From Pseudorhodoplanes sp. (lineage in GTDB: Bacteria; Pseudomonadota; Alphaproteobacteria; Rhizobiales; Xanthobacteraceae): DNA of 6,240 nt. The stretch lies in the NCBI GenBank assembly GCA_008933495.1, contig WBUW01000191.1, positions 1 through 6,240 on the forward strand. Reading direction: 5' to 3'. Of the stretch, positions 5,807 through 6,240 are shown piece by piece. The translations under genes were made by a program, and so were the position numbers. How positions within the stretch are numbered: the stretch's first letter is position 1; each line of letters opens with the position of its first letter. The notes under the pieces were generated by a model. That model was given only the letters and a program-made list of their open reading frames with translations, searched no databases and was not told the origin of the DNA.

Positions 5807-6240
5807 TGGCCAGGGGCACACCGGCAACCACGGCGCTTGAGAAAGCCGGCGTCGCCTTTACGCTGCACGAATACGACTACGATCCCGACGCCGACAGCAT
5901 CGGCCTGCAGGCGGCGCGGGCGCTCGGCGTCGATCCCGCCCGCCTGCTCAAGACCCTGATGGCCCGCGCGGACGAAGCCACCGTGTGTGTGCTGGCGCCG
6001 TCCGACCGCGAAGTCAGCCTGAAAAAGCTCGCGGCGGCGGCGAATGCGAAGGAGGCCGCCATGCTCAAGCCGGCCGACGCCGAACGCATCACCGGCTATC
6101 GGGTCGGCGGCATCTCGCCGTTCGGTCAGAAAAAGCGCGTCGCCGTCTTCATCGAAAGGGATGCCCTCAGCCACGCAACCGTGTTCTTCAATGGCGGCCG
6201 GCGCGGCCTGCAGATCGAGTTGCCGCCGGCCGACTTGGTG
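5806..6240 (+). CDS. ybaK: YbaK/EbsC-family aminoacyl-tRNA deacylase, probable Cys-tRNA(Pro) deacylase (3' end cut by window)
   Basis: Removes cysteine wrongly attached to tRNA(Pro) by prolyl-tRNA synthetase, a stand-alone editing activity in the cytosol. 145 residues are present with no stop before the window ends; the family is usually about 155-160 residues, so perhaps ten to fifteen are missing. Family marks are TPATTALEKAGVAFTLHEYDYDP (5-27), LLKTLM with the probable key Lys49, VLAPSDREVSLKKLA (62-76), the loop GGISPFGQKKR (101-111), and FFNGGRRGLQIEL near the end. ATG 5806 overlaps the gshA stop as TGATG, so translation is probably coupled to gshA. Its specificity could instead be that of a related YbaK/ProX-type deacylase, but the LKK and GGISPFGQKK wording favours YbaK. 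Confidence 0.9.
   Translation, partial: MARGTPATTALEKAGVAFTLHEYDYDPDADSIGLQAARALGVDPARLLKTLMARADEATVCVLAPSDREVSLKKLAAAANAKEAAMLKPADAERITGYRVGGISPFGQKKRVAVFIERDALSHATVFFNGGRRGLQIELPPADLV

Noticed and set aside
4259..5827. 522-codon open frame on the minus strand opposite gshA
   Set aside because: It is an antisense shadow of gshA with low-complexity Arg/Ala/Glu composition and no family features.

Overview
The window looks like chromosomal DNA from a GC-rich alphaproteobacterium, most likely Hyphomicrobiales (the Bradyrhizobium/Rhodopseudomonas neighbourhood). This rests on high GC at third codon positions, a Shemin-type 5-aminolevulinate synthase with rhizobial wording, a plant/alphaproteobacterial-type glutamate-cysteine ligase, and a perfect FNR/FixK box before hemA. 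The species cannot be fixed from sequence alone.

Left part (1-822): decayed, mobile-looking DNA. A stop-bounded coding remnant (82-396) resembles the C-terminal end of a WYL-type regulator but has no start codon or upstream domains. It is followed by a ~157 bp segment with terminal inverted repeats (425-581), either a small non-autonomous element or an insertion-sequence scar. No convincing gene is seen from 582 to 822.

Middle part (823-3188): two overlapping genes for small periplasmic monohaem c-type cytochromes (823-1170 and 1157-1513) end at a strong 13-bp hairpin terminator (1533-1566), which is followed by three copies of a 15-bp repeat. On the opposite strand, and converging on the same terminator, is a 27-residue single-pass membrane protein (1619-1702). 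An FNR/FixK box TTGAT-N4-ATCAA (1821-1834) lies upstream of hemA, the first committed step of haem synthesis. Placing haem synthesis under oxygen control beside c-type cytochromes suggests a link to low-oxygen respiration, but no direct link between the cytochromes and the box is visible.

Right part (3207-6240): an AbrB-family membrane protein on the minus strand converges on hemA with only 18 bp between them. A 155-bp divergent gap then leads to gshA (glutathione synthesis, first step). The gshA stop overlaps the start of a YbaK/EbsC-type aminoacyl-tRNA deacylase gene that runs off the window end. This gshA-ybaK pair joins two cysteine-related functions.

Most of the window is ordinary core metabolism and I do not see a clearly new multi-gene system. 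The points most worth following up are the 27-residue membrane protein, the FNR box, the inverted-repeat element and the overlapping cytochrome pair.
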